Source: Falsiruegeria litorea R37 (GTDB lineage: Bacteria; Pseudomonadota; Alphaproteobacteria; Rhodobacterales; Rhodobacteraceae). Taken from it: a DNA stretch of 64,000 nucleotides. Positions 52,012 through 61,130 of the stretch are shown here, piece after piece (position 1 is the first letter of the stretch; every line of letters begins with the position of its first letter). The translations under genes and the position numbers were made by a program. The stretch spans positions 1 through 64,000 of the forward strand of contig NZ_FWFO01000007.1 in the NCBI RefSeq assembly GCF_900172225.1, given 5' to 3'. The notes beneath the pieces are model-generated. The model worked only from the letters and a program-made list of their open reading frames with translations, was not told the origin of the DNA and ran no database searches.

Positions 52012-53303
52012 CGGATAACGGGTGTTGCTGCCAGAACCTCGTCCAGCGTGTCGATCAACAGGTCCGCGTTTTCGATGGAAAACGGCATGGGCGGGCGGAT
52101 CTTGAGCGCGTTTTTGTGGCGCCCTAGCTTGGACAGGATGATCCCCTTGTGCCTGAGCGCGTTGATCACCCTGTCGGTGTAATCGCTGGCGGGGTCTTTG
52201 CTGTCTCGGTCCGTCACCATCTCGGCCCCGAATATCAGGCCAGAGCCGCGCACATCGCCAATCACCTCGTGCTTTTCCGCAAGCTGACCCAAACGCCGGC
52301 GCGCGTGTTCGCCAACGGTTTTGGCATTGGCGAGCAGTCTTTTATCCTCAATCTCCTCCAACACGGCCATGGCTGCGGCGCAGGACACCGGGTTGCCACC
52401 GAAGGTGTTGAAGTAACGATACCCTTTGCGAAAGGTCACCAAAATCTCGGACCGGGTCACAACCCCACCCACCGGATGACCGTTTCCCATGGGTTTGCCC
52501 AAGGTAATGATGTCCGGAACCACGCCCATTTTCTGATGCGCCCATAGATGGGTGCCGGTGCGGCCAAAGCCAGATTGCACCTCATCACAAATCAGCAACC
52601 CGCCCGCCTTGCGCACGACCTCGGCTACGGGTTTGAGCCAACCATCGGGGTGATCCGGGAACCCTTCGTTCAGGAAATACGGGCAGATGATCAACGCGGC
52701 AAAGCCAACGCCTGATGTCTCATGCGCTTGGATCTGCTCGGCAACCGCCTCGGCAAACTTGGTTCCGTCCGGGTCCGGATTTCGATAGCTGTCGGGCGCC
52801 TCAACAAAGCGAAAGAACTGATCCAGTCCAAAACCCACTGTTGGCACGTTCGAGCGGCTCAGTTGACTGACCAAAGACGTATTGCCGTGATAGGTCGCGT
52901 CCGTAGCGATGATGCCGCGTTTGCCGGTCATCCCTTCGGCCATCCGCAGGGCAATGTCGTTCGCCTCGGACCCGGTGCAGGTCAGGATCGCAGTGTCAAG
53001 CGCGGCGTCCATCGTGCCGGTCAGCTTTTCGACATATTCCAGAATGCCATCGTGCAGATACCGCGTGTGGGTGTTCAGCGTTGCCGCCTGACGGCAGATC
53101 GCCTCGACCACGCGCGGATTGCAATGACCCACATGGGGCACGTTATTGTAGCAATCCAGATACTTGCGTCCATCCGCATCCCACAGCCAGACGCCTTCGC
53201 CGCGGACCACATGCAGGGGTTCGTCGTAAAAGGTCGATACGTTCGGCCCCAAAAGACGGGCGCGACTTTCGATCAACTCGGAGGATTTCGCAGGCAGGCT
53301 CAT
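52008..53303 (-). CDS. class III aminotransferase fold, phospho-lyase type
   Basis: The 431-residue PLP protein resembles ethanolamine-phosphate and 5-phosphohydroxylysine phospho-lyases: DADGRKYLDCYNNVPHVGHC, CTGSEANDIALRMAEGMTGK, LICDEVQSGFGRTG and ITLGKPMGNGHPVGG with Lys270 as the PLP lysine. GKPMGNGHP is the variant seen in those lyases. It likely removes phosphate and ammonia from the kinase product to give an aldehyde. The overlap with the kinase gene and a neighbouring aldehyde dehydrogenase support this. Confidence 0.85.
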   Translation of the reverse strand: MSLPAKSSELIESRARLLGPNVSTFYDEPLHVVRGEGVWLWDADGRKYLDCYNNVPHVGHCNPRVVEAICRQAATLNTHTRYLHDGILEYVEKLTGTMDAALDTAILTCTGSEANDIALRMAEGMTGKRGIIATDATYHGNTSLVSQLSRSNVPTVGFGLDQFFRFVEAPDSYRNPDPDGTKFAEAVAEQIQAHETSGVGFAALIICPYFLNEGFPDHPDGWLKPVAEVVRKAGGLLICDEVQSGFGRTGTHLWAHQKMGVVPDIITLGKPMGNGHPVGGVVTRSEILVTFRKGYRYFNTFGGNPVSCAAAMAVLEEIEDKRLLANAKTVGEHARRRLGQLAEKHEVIGDVRGSGLIFGAEMVTDRDSKDPASDYTDRVINALRHKGIILSKLGRHKNALKIRPPMPFSIENADLLIDTLDEVLAATPVIR

Positions 53304-53318
53304 CGGTTCATCCCTTGG

Positions 53319-54803
53319 TCAGAGTTTGATCCACGCGGTTTTGAGGTCGGTGTATTTCTCCAGCGCATGCAGCGACTTGTCGTGGCCGTTGCCCGACTGA
53401 CCAACACCGCCCAGTGGCACTGTCAAGTCCGCCCCGCCATAGGTGTTCACATGCACAACGCCGGCCCGAATGCCCGCGATCATGCGATGCGCACGACCCA
53501 AGTTTGCAGTCCAGACACCCCCCGCCAAACCATAGACAGTGGCATTGGCCAGACGGATCGCATCGGCTTCGTCGGTGAAGGGTGTTACCGCCAAAACGGG
53601 ACCAAAGACCTCGCTTTGAAAAAGGGTGTCGGTTTCCTTGACCCCGGCCATAACCGTGGGCGCCATGTAATAGCCGCCGGTCTCGGTCAGAATACGGTCC
53701 CCGCCGGTGCGCCGCTCGGCGCCTTCGCCTTCGGCTTTGGTGACAAACCGCAGGTTCGCCTCAAGCTCGGGCAGGCTGTGGACCGCGCCAATCTGGCTGC
53801 TAAGGTTCAGCGGATCGCCAACCTTGAAGGCCTCGGCATGGCGGGTGATTTCGGCCACAAAATCCTCATAAATGTCCTGCTGCACCAAAAGCCGAGAGCC
53901 TGCAACGCAGACCTGACCCGAGTTCCGGAAGATGCCAGCAGCTGAAACCTTGGCCGCCTCAGCCAGATCAGGCGCGTCGGCAAAGACGATGTTGGCGGAT
54001 TTGCCGCCAAGTTCCAGATAGCAGCGTTTCAGGTTGGACCGCGCGGAATATTCCAGCAACCGTCGCCCCGTCGGGCCGGATCCTGTGAACACCATGATGT
54101 CGACATCCATCGATAGCGCCAGCGCCTCACCCACCACCGCACCGCGCCCGGTGACCACGTTGAAGACGCCATCGGGCACGCCGGCCTCTGCCGCCAACTC
54201 TGCGATCTTGAGCAGGCTGAGCGACGCGGTCTCGGACGGTTTCAACACCACCGAATTGCCCATGGCGAGCGCGGGCGCGATCTTCCAGCTGCCGATCATA
54301 AGGGGGAAATTCCACGGCACGATGGCACCCACCACGCCTACAGGCGCATGGTGAATCAGGCCCAGCACATCCTCGCTCGTTGGCGCCACCTGACCATAGT
54401 GCTTGTCGATGGCTTCGGCGTAGTAGCGGAATGTGGCGGCGGCTGAATAAGCTTCGGCCTTCAGCGCCATGTTGATCTCGGTCCCATTGTCGCGCACGCC
54501 CAGAACAGCCAGTTCCAGCGCGCGGCTCTCGATCAGGTCGGCCAGTTTCAACAGCACGTTCTTACGTCCAGCAGGGGCCATGCGCGACCAGCGGCCATCC
54601 TCAAATGCCACCCGCGCAGCGCGAACAGCTGCATCCACATCCGCCAAACTGCCATCTGCAATCTGGGTCAGCGGCTGGCCATCGATGGGGGACAACACCT
54701 CCATCTGTGCACCCGTTTCACCGGAATGGTATTCGCCGTTGATAAAGTGACCGCGCGGAGCGACGGCCTGCGCCCGCAGCGCATCAATCGAAGGTTGATC
54801 CAT
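53319..54803 (-). CDS. NAD-dependent aldehyde dehydrogenase (PuuC-like)
   Basis: The 494-residue enzyme has all catalytic elements: VPWNFPLMIGSWKIAPALAM, FTGSGPTGRRLL, LELGGKSANIVF (general-base Glu) and FRNSGQVCVAGSRLLVQ (nucleophile Cys). Similarity is to gamma-glutamyl-gamma-aminobutyraldehyde and related amine-derived aldehyde dehydrogenases. In this operon it would oxidise the aldehyde made by the phospho-lyase. It is 15 bases from that gene and 4 bases from tctA. Confidence 0.92.
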   Translation of the reverse strand: MDQPSIDALRAQAVAPRGHFINGEYHSGETGAQMEVLSPIDGQPLTQIADGSLADVDAAVRAARVAFEDGRWSRMAPAGRKNVLLKLADLIESRALELAVLGVRDNGTEINMALKAEAYSAAATFRYYAEAIDKHYGQVAPTSEDVLGLIHHAPVGVVGAIVPWNFPLMIGSWKIAPALAMGNSVVLKPSETASLSLLKIAELAAEAGVPDGVFNVVTGRGAVVGEALALSMDVDIMVFTGSGPTGRRLLEYSARSNLKRCYLELGGKSANIVFADAPDLAEAAKVSAAGIFRNSGQVCVAGSRLLVQQDIYEDFVAEITRHAEAFKVGDPLNLSSQIGAVHSLPELEANLRFVTKAEGEGAERRTGGDRILTETGGYYMAPTVMAGVKETDTLFQSEVFGPVLAVTPFTDEADAIRLANATVYGLAGGVWTANLGRAHRMIAGIRAGVVHVNTYGGADLTVPLGGVGQSGNGHDKSLHALEKYTDLKTAWIKL

Positions 54804-54807
54804 CGGA

Positions 54808-56328
54808 TTATCCTTGTTGTGTCGTGTCTTCGTCGCCCAAGGGCTGTGGTTTCAGGCGATCGCGGTGCTCTTGCACCAGTGTGCGAATGTGCAGTGCGAT
54901 GATCAGCAAGATCATCACGAACAGGATTGCGGCGATTGGCCTGTCGATGAAATCAAGCGGGGATTTGACGCGCGCCATCGCGCTGCGCAGTTTGACCTCC
55001 ATGATGCCACCCAGAACCATGCCCAGGATGATCGGTACGATCGGCAGGTTCAGGCGTTTCAAAATCAATCCGAACACCCCGAACCCGGCTGCAATCGCAC
55101 AATCGGTGACCGAGTTGCGCAGGCTGAACACGCCGACAAACGACAGGGTCAGGATCATCACACCCAAAAACCGCGTCGGGATCTGGATGATCTTGAGCAG
55201 CAAGTTGGTCGAGAACAGCAGGAATACCAACACGATCACATTGAGCAAGATCAGCGCCATGTATAGCGCCATGACAAAGTCCATCTGATCAGCAAAGAGC
55301 TGCGGACCGGGGATCACGTTGTGGACATAGAACACCGACAGCATCATCGCGGTCAGCGCCTCACCCGGAATGCCAAGCGCCAAGAGCGGGATCATCGCGG
55401 CACCCGGTACGGCGTTGTTGGCCGCCTCGGACGCAACCAGCCCCTCGGGTGAACCATCGCCGAACTTGTCGGGGTCTTTCGACGTCTTCTGCGCATAGGT
55501 GTAAGACAGGAATTGCGACGTGAACTCTCCTGTTCCCGGCACCATTCCCATCAGCACGCCCAAAGATGACGATACTGTTGCGATGCGCTTCAGACCCAAC
55601 AGCTCTTTGAGGCCCGCAAATATGTTCCCCTTCACATGCGCCTCGCCGGGGGCATGGTCGCGGTCAACCAGCAGCAACAGCGCTTGGCTGATAGCAAAGA
55701 GGCCAAGAACCACCACGATCAGGTTGATGCCGGACGACAGCCAACTTTGGTCAAAGGTGAAGCGCTTGGTGTACTTGACCGGCTCCAGTCCGACGGTGTT
55801 CAAAAAGATGCCAAAGCTTGCCAGCATCGCCGCCGAAAACGTCTGTCCACGATGCGCCAGCACGACCAGCAGGATGCCCATGAAGGCGGCCAGGAAAATC
55901 TCGCGACTGCCGAAATGTGGTGCGATCCAGGCCAGAACCGGCGACAGGATGATCAGGCAAAGGATCGAGAAAATACCGCCAAAGAAAGACGCGGAATAGG
56001 CCAGCGACAGCGCCCGGTGCCCCTCTCCCCGTTTGGTCATCGGGTAACCGTCATAGGTGGTCAGCGCGTTGACGGCCGTTCCGGGGGTGTTGATCAGAAT
56101 GGCAGGGATCGCCCCGCCGTACATGGATGAGCCGTAGATCCCCAACAGCAGCGTCAGCCCAACGATGGGCTCAAAGGCAAAGGTGGCCGGCAGCAGGATG
56201 GCGATGGCCACAGCCGCGCCCACGCCGGGCAAGGCGCCGATGATCACGCCGCCCACCGATCCGATGATCAGGGCGACAACCACTTGCCATTGGGCCAGGA
56301 TCGCAAAACCGGAGATCAGGTTGTCCAT
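54808..56328 (-). CDS. tctA: tripartite tricarboxylate transporter large membrane subunit
   Basis: The 506-residue polytopic protein has TctA signatures: GALPGVGAAVAIAILLPATF, YGSSMYGGAIPAILINTPGT, LGVLMGMVPGTGEFTSQFLS and PLLALGIPGEALTAMMLSVF. It pairs with the small subunit 7 bases upstream. The substrate may be the compound that feeds the kinase-lyase-dehydrogenase route rather than a tricarboxylate. Confidence 0.94.
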   Translation of the reverse strand: MDNLISGFAILAQWQVVVALIIGSVGGVIIGALPGVGAAVAIAILLPATFAFEPIVGLTLLLGIYGSSMYGGAIPAILINTPGTAVNALTTYDGYPMTKRGEGHRALSLAYSASFFGGIFSILCLIILSPVLAWIAPHFGSREIFLAAFMGILLVVLAHRGQTFSAAMLASFGIFLNTVGLEPVKYTKRFTFDQSWLSSGINLIVVVLGLFAISQALLLLVDRDHAPGEAHVKGNIFAGLKELLGLKRIATVSSSLGVLMGMVPGTGEFTSQFLSYTYAQKTSKDPDKFGDGSPEGLVASEAANNAVPGAAMIPLLALGIPGEALTAMMLSVFYVHNVIPGPQLFADQMDFVMALYMALILLNVIVLVFLLFSTNLLLKIIQIPTRFLGVMILTLSFVGVFSLRNSVTDCAIAAGFGVFGLILKRLNLPIVPIILGMVLGGIMEVKLRSAMARVKSPLDFIDRPIAAILFVMILLIIALHIRTLVQEHRDRLKPQPLGDEDTTQQG

Positions 56329-56335
56329 GAAAACC

Positions 56336-56872
56336 TCACAGGTAAGTCAGGGCAAAGACGCGGATTGAATCCGGCAACTGCTCATAAATTCGTCCCGCCG
56401 GGATGTTGACCTGAAGCAGCGCCCGGAACAGCACGGCCACAACAATAGCGAAGACAACTGAAAGGCTTAGAACGCCAGCCGAGCGAAACCCCGTTCTGAT
56501 GCTCAAGAACACAACAAACAGGATCGTTGACGGCAGGTAGCCCAGCCAGGGCACTGCAACCACGTAGATCAGGAAATAGGCGACGTACTCCAGTGAGAGC
56601 AGCCAAAACCCCACCTCTTTCCAGCGGCCCGGAATACGGGGGGACAGAAAGGAACTCAGCAGGTGCAAGGAGCTGAAGATCACCATGCCCCAGATCGCCA
56701 CGGTGGGCCAAAGCGCAGGTTGAGCAAACCACTTGGTGCGTTTCACCACCTTGGTTTCCGTCCCTAGCTGACTGAGAAGGAACAGGGCAAAACCCAGAAA
56801 GACCACGGCAAAGACGATGTCGCCCGGCCGACGATACCGGCGGAACATGTCCTGGAGTGTTTTTGCGATCAT
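56336..56872 (-). CDS. tctB: tripartite tricarboxylate transporter small membrane subunit
   Basis: From ATG 56872, which follows GGGAGGGG, the 178-residue protein has four predicted membrane helices (about residues 20-35, 55-72, 90-125 and 130-155), the pattern of the poorly conserved TctB family. Position between tctC and tctA makes the call firm. Confidence 0.88.
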   Translation of the reverse strand: MIAKTLQDMFRRYRRPGDIVFAVVFLGFALFLLSQLGTETKVVKRTKWFAQPALWPTVAIWGMVIFSSLHLLSSFLSPRIPGRWKEVGFWLLSLEYVAYFLIYVVAVPWLGYLPSTILFVVFLSIRTGFRSAGVLSLSVVFAIVVAVLFRALLQVNIPAGRIYEQLPDSIRVFALTYL

Positions 56873-56930
56873 TCCGTCCCCTCCCTTTGTGAAATAGGGC
56901 ACGGGTCAATTACCCGTGCCCCATCAGATG

Positions 56931-57860
56931 TTATTCGCCCAGGATCTCGGCGATTTTTGCGAAGGATGCTTTGTCCTGCTCGATCTGCGCGTTCGAGGCA
57001 TCCGGATCCTGCCAGTAGACCAGTGCGCCGGTCTCTTTCGCCAGTTCCTTGGCCTTGTCCGACGACAACGCTTTCTGAGCAGCAGCACTGATCTTTTCGC
57101 GCGCATCAGCCGGGGTGTCCTTGTGCACGAACAGACCGTTCCACAGGGCCAGCGGCAGATCCGGGTTGATCTCGACCACTGTCGGGGTGTCGGGGATCAA
57201 CGAAATGCGCTCGCCACCGATGCTGGCCAGAACGTTCACGTCATCCAGGCACGGCAGGATCAGTTGCAGAGTGGTGTTGATCACATCCACATCGCCCGAC
57301 GCCAGAGTGTTGCAATCCAGCGCGTCAAAGGCCGCTTCGCTGGCAAAGTCAAAACCACTGCCAACCGCTGCGGCGAATGTCACCTGAGTGGGCGGCAGGA
57401 CCGAGCCAAAGTGACCAAGTGCCAGATCGTTGTCCTTGCCGTGCGCGGCCAGTTCTTCCCAGTTCGAATAGGGTGCGCTTTTGCTGGACGCGATCACGAA
57501 CGGATAGGTCAGAAAGATCCCGATCGGGTCAAACGGATTGGGGTTCAGTTCCGGAATGCCGATCTCGGGCCCGATGACCGGAACGCCGATCACGAACGAG
57601 CCAACGGTGTAGCCGTCACCCGGAGCAGTGGCGACTTCGACTGCGCCCGGGAACGGACCACCGCCACCGCCGGGCTTGTTCACCACCGCGGCAGGCACGC
57701 CATACATCGACTGGAATTCATCCGCGATCATGCGGGTCAGCACGTCTTCCAAATCACCCGGAGGCCACGGAACCACAAAGGTCACAGGCTTTTCAGGATA
57801 CTCGGCCAGAGCGGCGGTTGCGGATGCTGCAAAAGCCGCAGCTGCGAGAATTTTCTTCAT
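56931..57860 (-). CDS. tctC: tripartite tricarboxylate transporter substrate-binding protein
   Basis: ATG 57860 after GGGAGGTG gives a 309-residue precursor with signal peptide MKKILAAAAFAASATAALA. The mature protein has the TctC/Bug features: EKPVTFVVPWPPGDLEDVLT, AAVVNKPGGGGGPFPGAVEV and LALGHFGSVLPPTQVTFAAA. It captures the substrate in the periplasm. It is the first gene of the leftward operon and faces iclR across palindromic sites. Confidence 0.92.
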   Translation of the reverse strand: MKKILAAAAFAASATAALAEYPEKPVTFVVPWPPGDLEDVLTRMIADEFQSMYGVPAAVVNKPGGGGGPFPGAVEVATAPGDGYTVGSFVIGVPVIGPEIGIPELNPNPFDPIGIFLTYPFVIASSKSAPYSNWEELAAHGKDNDLALGHFGSVLPPTQVTFAAAVGSGFDFASEAAFDALDCNTLASGDVDVINTTLQLILPCLDDVNVLASIGGERISLIPDTPTVVEINPDLPLALWNGLFVHKDTPADAREKISAAAQKALSSDKAKELAKETGALVYWQDPDASNAQIEQDKASFAKIAEILGE

Positions 57861-57877
57861 TGACACCTCCCAAGGTT

Positions 57878-57925
57878 GGTTCAATAAATGAACCGCGTTA
57901 ACAAATATAATGTTGCGTTGTTAAC
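57878..57925. promoter_or_regulatory. palindromic operator region between tctC and iclR
   Basis: Two inverted repeats lie side by side: GGTTCA-ATAAA-TGAACC (57878-57894) and GTTAACAA (57897-57904) with TTGTTAAC (57918-57925). Both are perfect. They sit in the 107-base divergent gap and are the likely binding sites for the adjacent IclR-type regulator. Confidence 0.6.
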
Positions 57926-57967
57926 TGCATTCTGTCAAGAATAACGTGTGCCAAGGAGAGAATTCGA

Positions 57968-58747
57968 ATGGGAACGGCCCTTAACGCCCTAAAATTGCTT
58001 GACTTTTTTTCCGCCTCTCGACCCGAGATTGGGCTGAGTCAGCTGGCGCGTCTGGCCCGAGCGAACAAAGCGACCGTCTTGCGGCACCTGCGTTCGCTTG
58101 AGGAATTTGGCCTGATCGAACAGAATCCCCTGACCAAATATTACGCGATTGGGCCTGCCGCGATCCGACTTGCCGCGCTGCGCGAGGCCGCGAACCCACG
58201 ATTGGATGCCGCGCGTCTGAGAATGCAGACTGCCATGCAGGAGGTCGGCGAAAGCCTGCACCTCTCGTTTCTGGAAAAGGACATTCTGCAGACCGCATTG
58301 GTGGTGGAAACCACCAAACACACCGTGCGGGTCAGCCTTGATCCGACCGAAGTCATGCCCATCAATGCCACCGCGTCGGGCTTGAGCATGCTATGCTATG
58401 GCCCGCCTACGCTGATGACCCAGGTGAACAGTGGCGAGTTGCAGAACTTCACCAAGGAAACGCTGACCGACCCGGATCAGATCCGAGCGCAGGTCGAGAC
58501 GATCCGGAATCGGGGATGGTCAAACAGCAATGGCAGCTATGAAATGGGTGTTCACGGCTTTGCCGCGCCCATTTTTGGGATCGACCGCGTGGCCATTGGC
58601 ACCGTGGCCTTTGCCATGCCAGAGAACCGCGCCTCAGACGATCGCGTGCCCGTCATTCTGGCCGCCCTGCACACTCTGGCCAAGGATCTGACTGCCATTT
58701 TTGGCGGCCAGGTGCCCGAGGCTTTTCCACCCGAATTTCACCCCTAG
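57968..58747 (+). CDS. IclR-family transcriptional regulator
   Basis: The 259-residue protein has an N-terminal winged helix (LSQLARLARANKATVLRHLR, SLEEFGLIEQNPLTKYYAIG) and a C-terminal IclR effector domain with INATASGLSMLCYG and AAPIFGIDRVAIGTVAFAMP. It is divergent from the tct operon, which it probably controls, and is followed by a class III aminotransferase gene in the same direction. Confidence 0.9.
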   Translation: MGTALNALKLLDFFSASRPEIGLSQLARLARANKATVLRHLRSLEEFGLIEQNPLTKYYAIGPAAIRLAALREAANPRLDAARLRMQTAMQEVGESLHLSFLEKDILQTALVVETTKHTVRVSLDPTEVMPINATASGLSMLCYGPPTLMTQVNSGELQNFTKETLTDPDQIRAQVETIRNRGWSNSNGSYEMGVHGFAAPIFGIDRVAIGTVAFAMPENRASDDRVPVILAALHTLAKDLTAIFGGQVPEAFPPEFHP

Positions 58748-58795
58748 CCGACGGAACATGCCGTCGCCCGCAACACGTCCGAGGAGAGACCTGAC

Positions 58796-60148
58796 ATGAA
58801 AGATTCCAACTTTCTGAAGGAAAACAACGCCCGCCATTTCTGGCACCCGATGGCGCATCCCGCAGACAGCCAAAAGAACCCGCCCACCATCCTGACCGGA
58901 GGTGAGGGCGTACATATCGTTGATGTGGATGGGCACCGCGCGCTTGATGCGGTTGGCGGCCTTTGGAATGTAAACCTGGGCTATTCCTGCGAGCCGGTGA
59001 AGCAGGCGATTGCCGACCAGTTGAACGCCCTGCCCTATTACTCGACCTTCCGGGGAACCTCGAACGACAAGGCGATCGAGCTGTCTTATGAGCTGGCGCA
59101 GTTCTTCGAAGCAGACGGCCTGACGCGGGCTTTCTTTACCTCGGGCGGATCAGATTCGGTTGAAATCGCACTGAAGATGGCGCGCCAGTATCACAAGGTT
59201 CGCGGCGAGGCCGGGCGCACCAAATTCATCAGCCTGAAACAGGGCTATCACGGCACCCATTTCGCGGCTGCATCCGTGAACGGAAACCAGAAGTTCCGCG
59301 CCGCCTACGAGCCGATGATGCCCGGTTGTTTCCACGTGCCCTCACCCTGGACATACCGCAACCCGTTCGATGAAACCGACCCGGAACGCCTGGCGCAACT
59401 CTGCGTCAAAGCGCTGGAGGCCGAGATCGCGTTTCAGGGCGCGGGTACCGTCGCGGCCTTTATCATGGAGCCCGTCTTGGGGGCCGGCGGCGTGATCCCA
59501 CCGCACAAAAGCTTCATGCCGATGGTGCGCGAGCTCTGCTCAAAGCACGGCATCCTGTTGATTTCGGACGAGATCATCACCGCATTCGGCCGCACCGGCA
59601 GTGAAAGCGGCGCGCGGCATTGGGGCGTGCAACCCGATATCATGACCACTGCCAAGGCGATCACCAACGGATACTTCCCCTTTGGCGCCGCGATGATTTC
59701 CGGCGCCGTGGCCGAGGTGTTTGAAAGCGACACCACCGGCAAGGCCTCGGTCGATCAGGGCTATACCTATTCCGGCCACCCGGTTGGAGCGGCGGCGGCC
59801 CTGGCCGCGCTGTCAGAAATCAAGCGCCTGCGCATCTGGGAAAACGCAGCCGCGCGTGGGGATGAGCTTTTTGCGGGCCTCCAGAAGCTGAAGGAAAAGC
59901 ATGATATCGTGGGCGATGTGCGCGGGGGCGAGGGCCTGATGTCTGCGCTAGAATTGGTCTCGGACCGCGACAGCAAAACACCCATCGCCAAGCACGTGCC
60001 TCTGCAAGTGCAAAAAGCGGCTTACGAAGATGGCGTCATGGTTCGGGTGTCGGGCAACAACATCATCTTGTCGCCGCCGCTGATCATCACAACGGACGAT
60101 GTGAACAAGATCCTGTCAGCGCTCGATAACGGGTTGTCCGCGGCTTGA
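58796..60148 (+). CDS. class III aminotransferase (omega-amino acid/pyruvate type)
   Basis: The 450-residue PLP enzyme begins with FWHPMAHPADSQKNPP, typical of beta-alanine/omega-amino acid:pyruvate aminotransferases. FFTSGGSDSVEIALKMARQY, LISDEIITAFGRTGS (Asp258) and MTTAKAITNGYFPFGA (Lys287) complete the PLP site. It would transfer an amino group from an omega-amine to pyruvate. It follows iclR by 48 bases and may belong to the amine pathway encoded in the divergent operon. Confidence 0.92.
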   Translation: MKDSNFLKENNARHFWHPMAHPADSQKNPPTILTGGEGVHIVDVDGHRALDAVGGLWNVNLGYSCEPVKQAIADQLNALPYYSTFRGTSNDKAIELSYELAQFFEADGLTRAFFTSGGSDSVEIALKMARQYHKVRGEAGRTKFISLKQGYHGTHFAAASVNGNQKFRAAYEPMMPGCFHVPSPWTYRNPFDETDPERLAQLCVKALEAEIAFQGAGTVAAFIMEPVLGAGGVIPPHKSFMPMVRELCSKHGILLISDEIITAFGRTGSESGARHWGVQPDIMTTAKAITNGYFPFGAAMISGAVAEVFESDTTGKASVDQGYTYSGHPVGAAAALAALSEIKRLRIWENAAARGDELFAGLQKLKEKHDIVGDVRGGEGLMSALELVSDRDSKTPIAKHVPLQVQKAAYEDGVMVRVSGNNIILSPPLIITTDDVNKILSALDNGLSAA

Positions 60149-60159
60149 TCGCCCTTTGG

Positions 60160-60180
60160 CCCCGTCGTCCATCGACGGGG
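60160..60180. terminator. bidirectional terminator candidate between the aminotransferase and hpaR
   Basis: CCCCGTCG and CGACGGGG are perfect 8-base arms around TCCAT in the 32-base gap between convergent genes. The stem touches the hpaR stop codon. T-runs are weak on both sides. Confidence 0.6.
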
Positions 60181-60621
60181 TCAGACTTTGACCGCCTGCA
60201 ATTCTTCCAGAAGGTCCAGCAGCTGGTCCAGTTTATCCTGTCCCATCTGCTCTTCGATGGTGGTGTAGATGGCAAGCGATGTACCCAAGTTCGCCTCAAG
60301 GATCTGTCGACCGGCATCGGTGATCTTGACCTTGGTCCGACGCTTGTCGTCGGTGTCCTGCCGACGCGCAATCTGGCCGTCCGCCTCCATCGTGCGCAGA
60401 ATGCGGGTGAGACTGGGGAGCAGCAGGCACGCCTCTTTCGAGATTGTGCTCTGTTCGACCTCGCCCATCTCGTGCAGGACACGCAGGATGCGCCATTTCT
60501 GCTCGGTCAGATGGATGTCCTGCAGCATGTCACGAATGGGGGCCATCACGGTTTCCCGTGCCCTAAGCAGTGCAATTGGCAGCGCACGCGAGGTGCTTTT
60601 TGTTTGGCTATCTTGCGTCAT
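60181..60621 (-). CDS. hpaR: MarR-family regulator of homoprotocatechuate catabolism
   Basis: The 146-residue protein has a MarR winged helix (WRILRVLHEMGEVEQSTISK, LTRILRTMEADGQIARRQDT, DDKRRTKVKITDAG). Its sequence and position, divergent from the hpaF-E-D genes, match HpaR. HpaR represses the meta-cleavage operon and is released by 4-hydroxyphenylacetate or homoprotocatechuate. The palindrome at 60699-60710 overlaps the hpa promoter. Confidence 0.9.
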   Translation of the reverse strand: MTQDSQTKSTSRALPIALLRARETVMAPIRDMLQDIHLTEQKWRILRVLHEMGEVEQSTISKEACLLLPSLTRILRTMEADGQIARRQDTDDKRRTKVKITDAGRQILEANLGTSLAIYTTIEEQMGQDKLDQLLDLLEELQAVKV

Positions 60622-60675
60622 GATTGCCTTCTAGAGCGCAGATTGGAAAATTGCAAAGATTAACAAAGCAAACAC

Positions 60676-60710
60676 TTGACAGGCGACTCGCAAATTACTA
60701 AACATGTTTA
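60676..60710 (+). promoter_or_regulatory. hpa promoter with overlapping MarR palindrome
   Basis: TTGACA (60676-60681) is followed after 17 bases by TAAACA (60699-60704), a fair sigma-70-type promoter reading toward hpaF. The perfect palindrome TAAACATGTTTA (60699-60710) covers the -10 region. A repressor bound there would block transcription, as expected for HpaR. Confidence 0.65.
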
Positions 60711-60728
60711 CTAACTGAAGGAGGAACC

Positions 60729-61127
60729 ATGCCCCATTTCCACGTCGAATATTCCGGCAATCTGGCCGACCATGTCGACATGGATGGCCTGTGCGAATGC
60801 ATCCGGGCCACAGCGGCAGAGATCGACACATTCCCCATGCCTGGCATCCGCGTCCGGGCCACGCGCGTCGATCACTATGCCATTGCCGATGGCAACCCTG
60901 CGCATGGTTTCATCGACATCTCGATCCGGTTGCGCGCGGGCCGTCCTGACGACGTCAAACGCGACGCAACGCAGCGGATTTTTGAGGCGGCAAAGACCTA
61001 TCTCGAACCCGCCTTTGCCCATCATTCCATCGCGCTTTCGCTTGAGATGCGCGACATCGACCCCGACCTGTCGCCCAAGACCGGGACCATCCGGGACCAC
61101 CTGACCGCGACCAAGCAGGAGAGCTGA
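60729..61127 (+). CDS. hpaF: 5-carboxymethyl-2-hydroxymuconate isomerase
   Basis: The 132-residue protein begins MPHFHVEYSGNL, with Pro1 as catalytic base after Met removal, and has the CHMI segments RVRATRVDHYAIADGN and GFIDISIRLRAGR. It isomerises 5-carboxymethyl-2-hydroxymuconate in the homoprotocatechuate pathway. It follows GAAGGAGG and lies 3 bases before hpaE. Confidence 0.92.
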   Translation: MPHFHVEYSGNLADHVDMDGLCECIRATAAEIDTFPMPGIRVRATRVDHYAIADGNPAHGFIDISIRLRAGRPDDVKRDATQRIFEAAKTYLEPAFAHHSIALSLEMRDIDPDLSPKTGTIRDHLTATKQES

Positions 61128-61130
61128 TCC

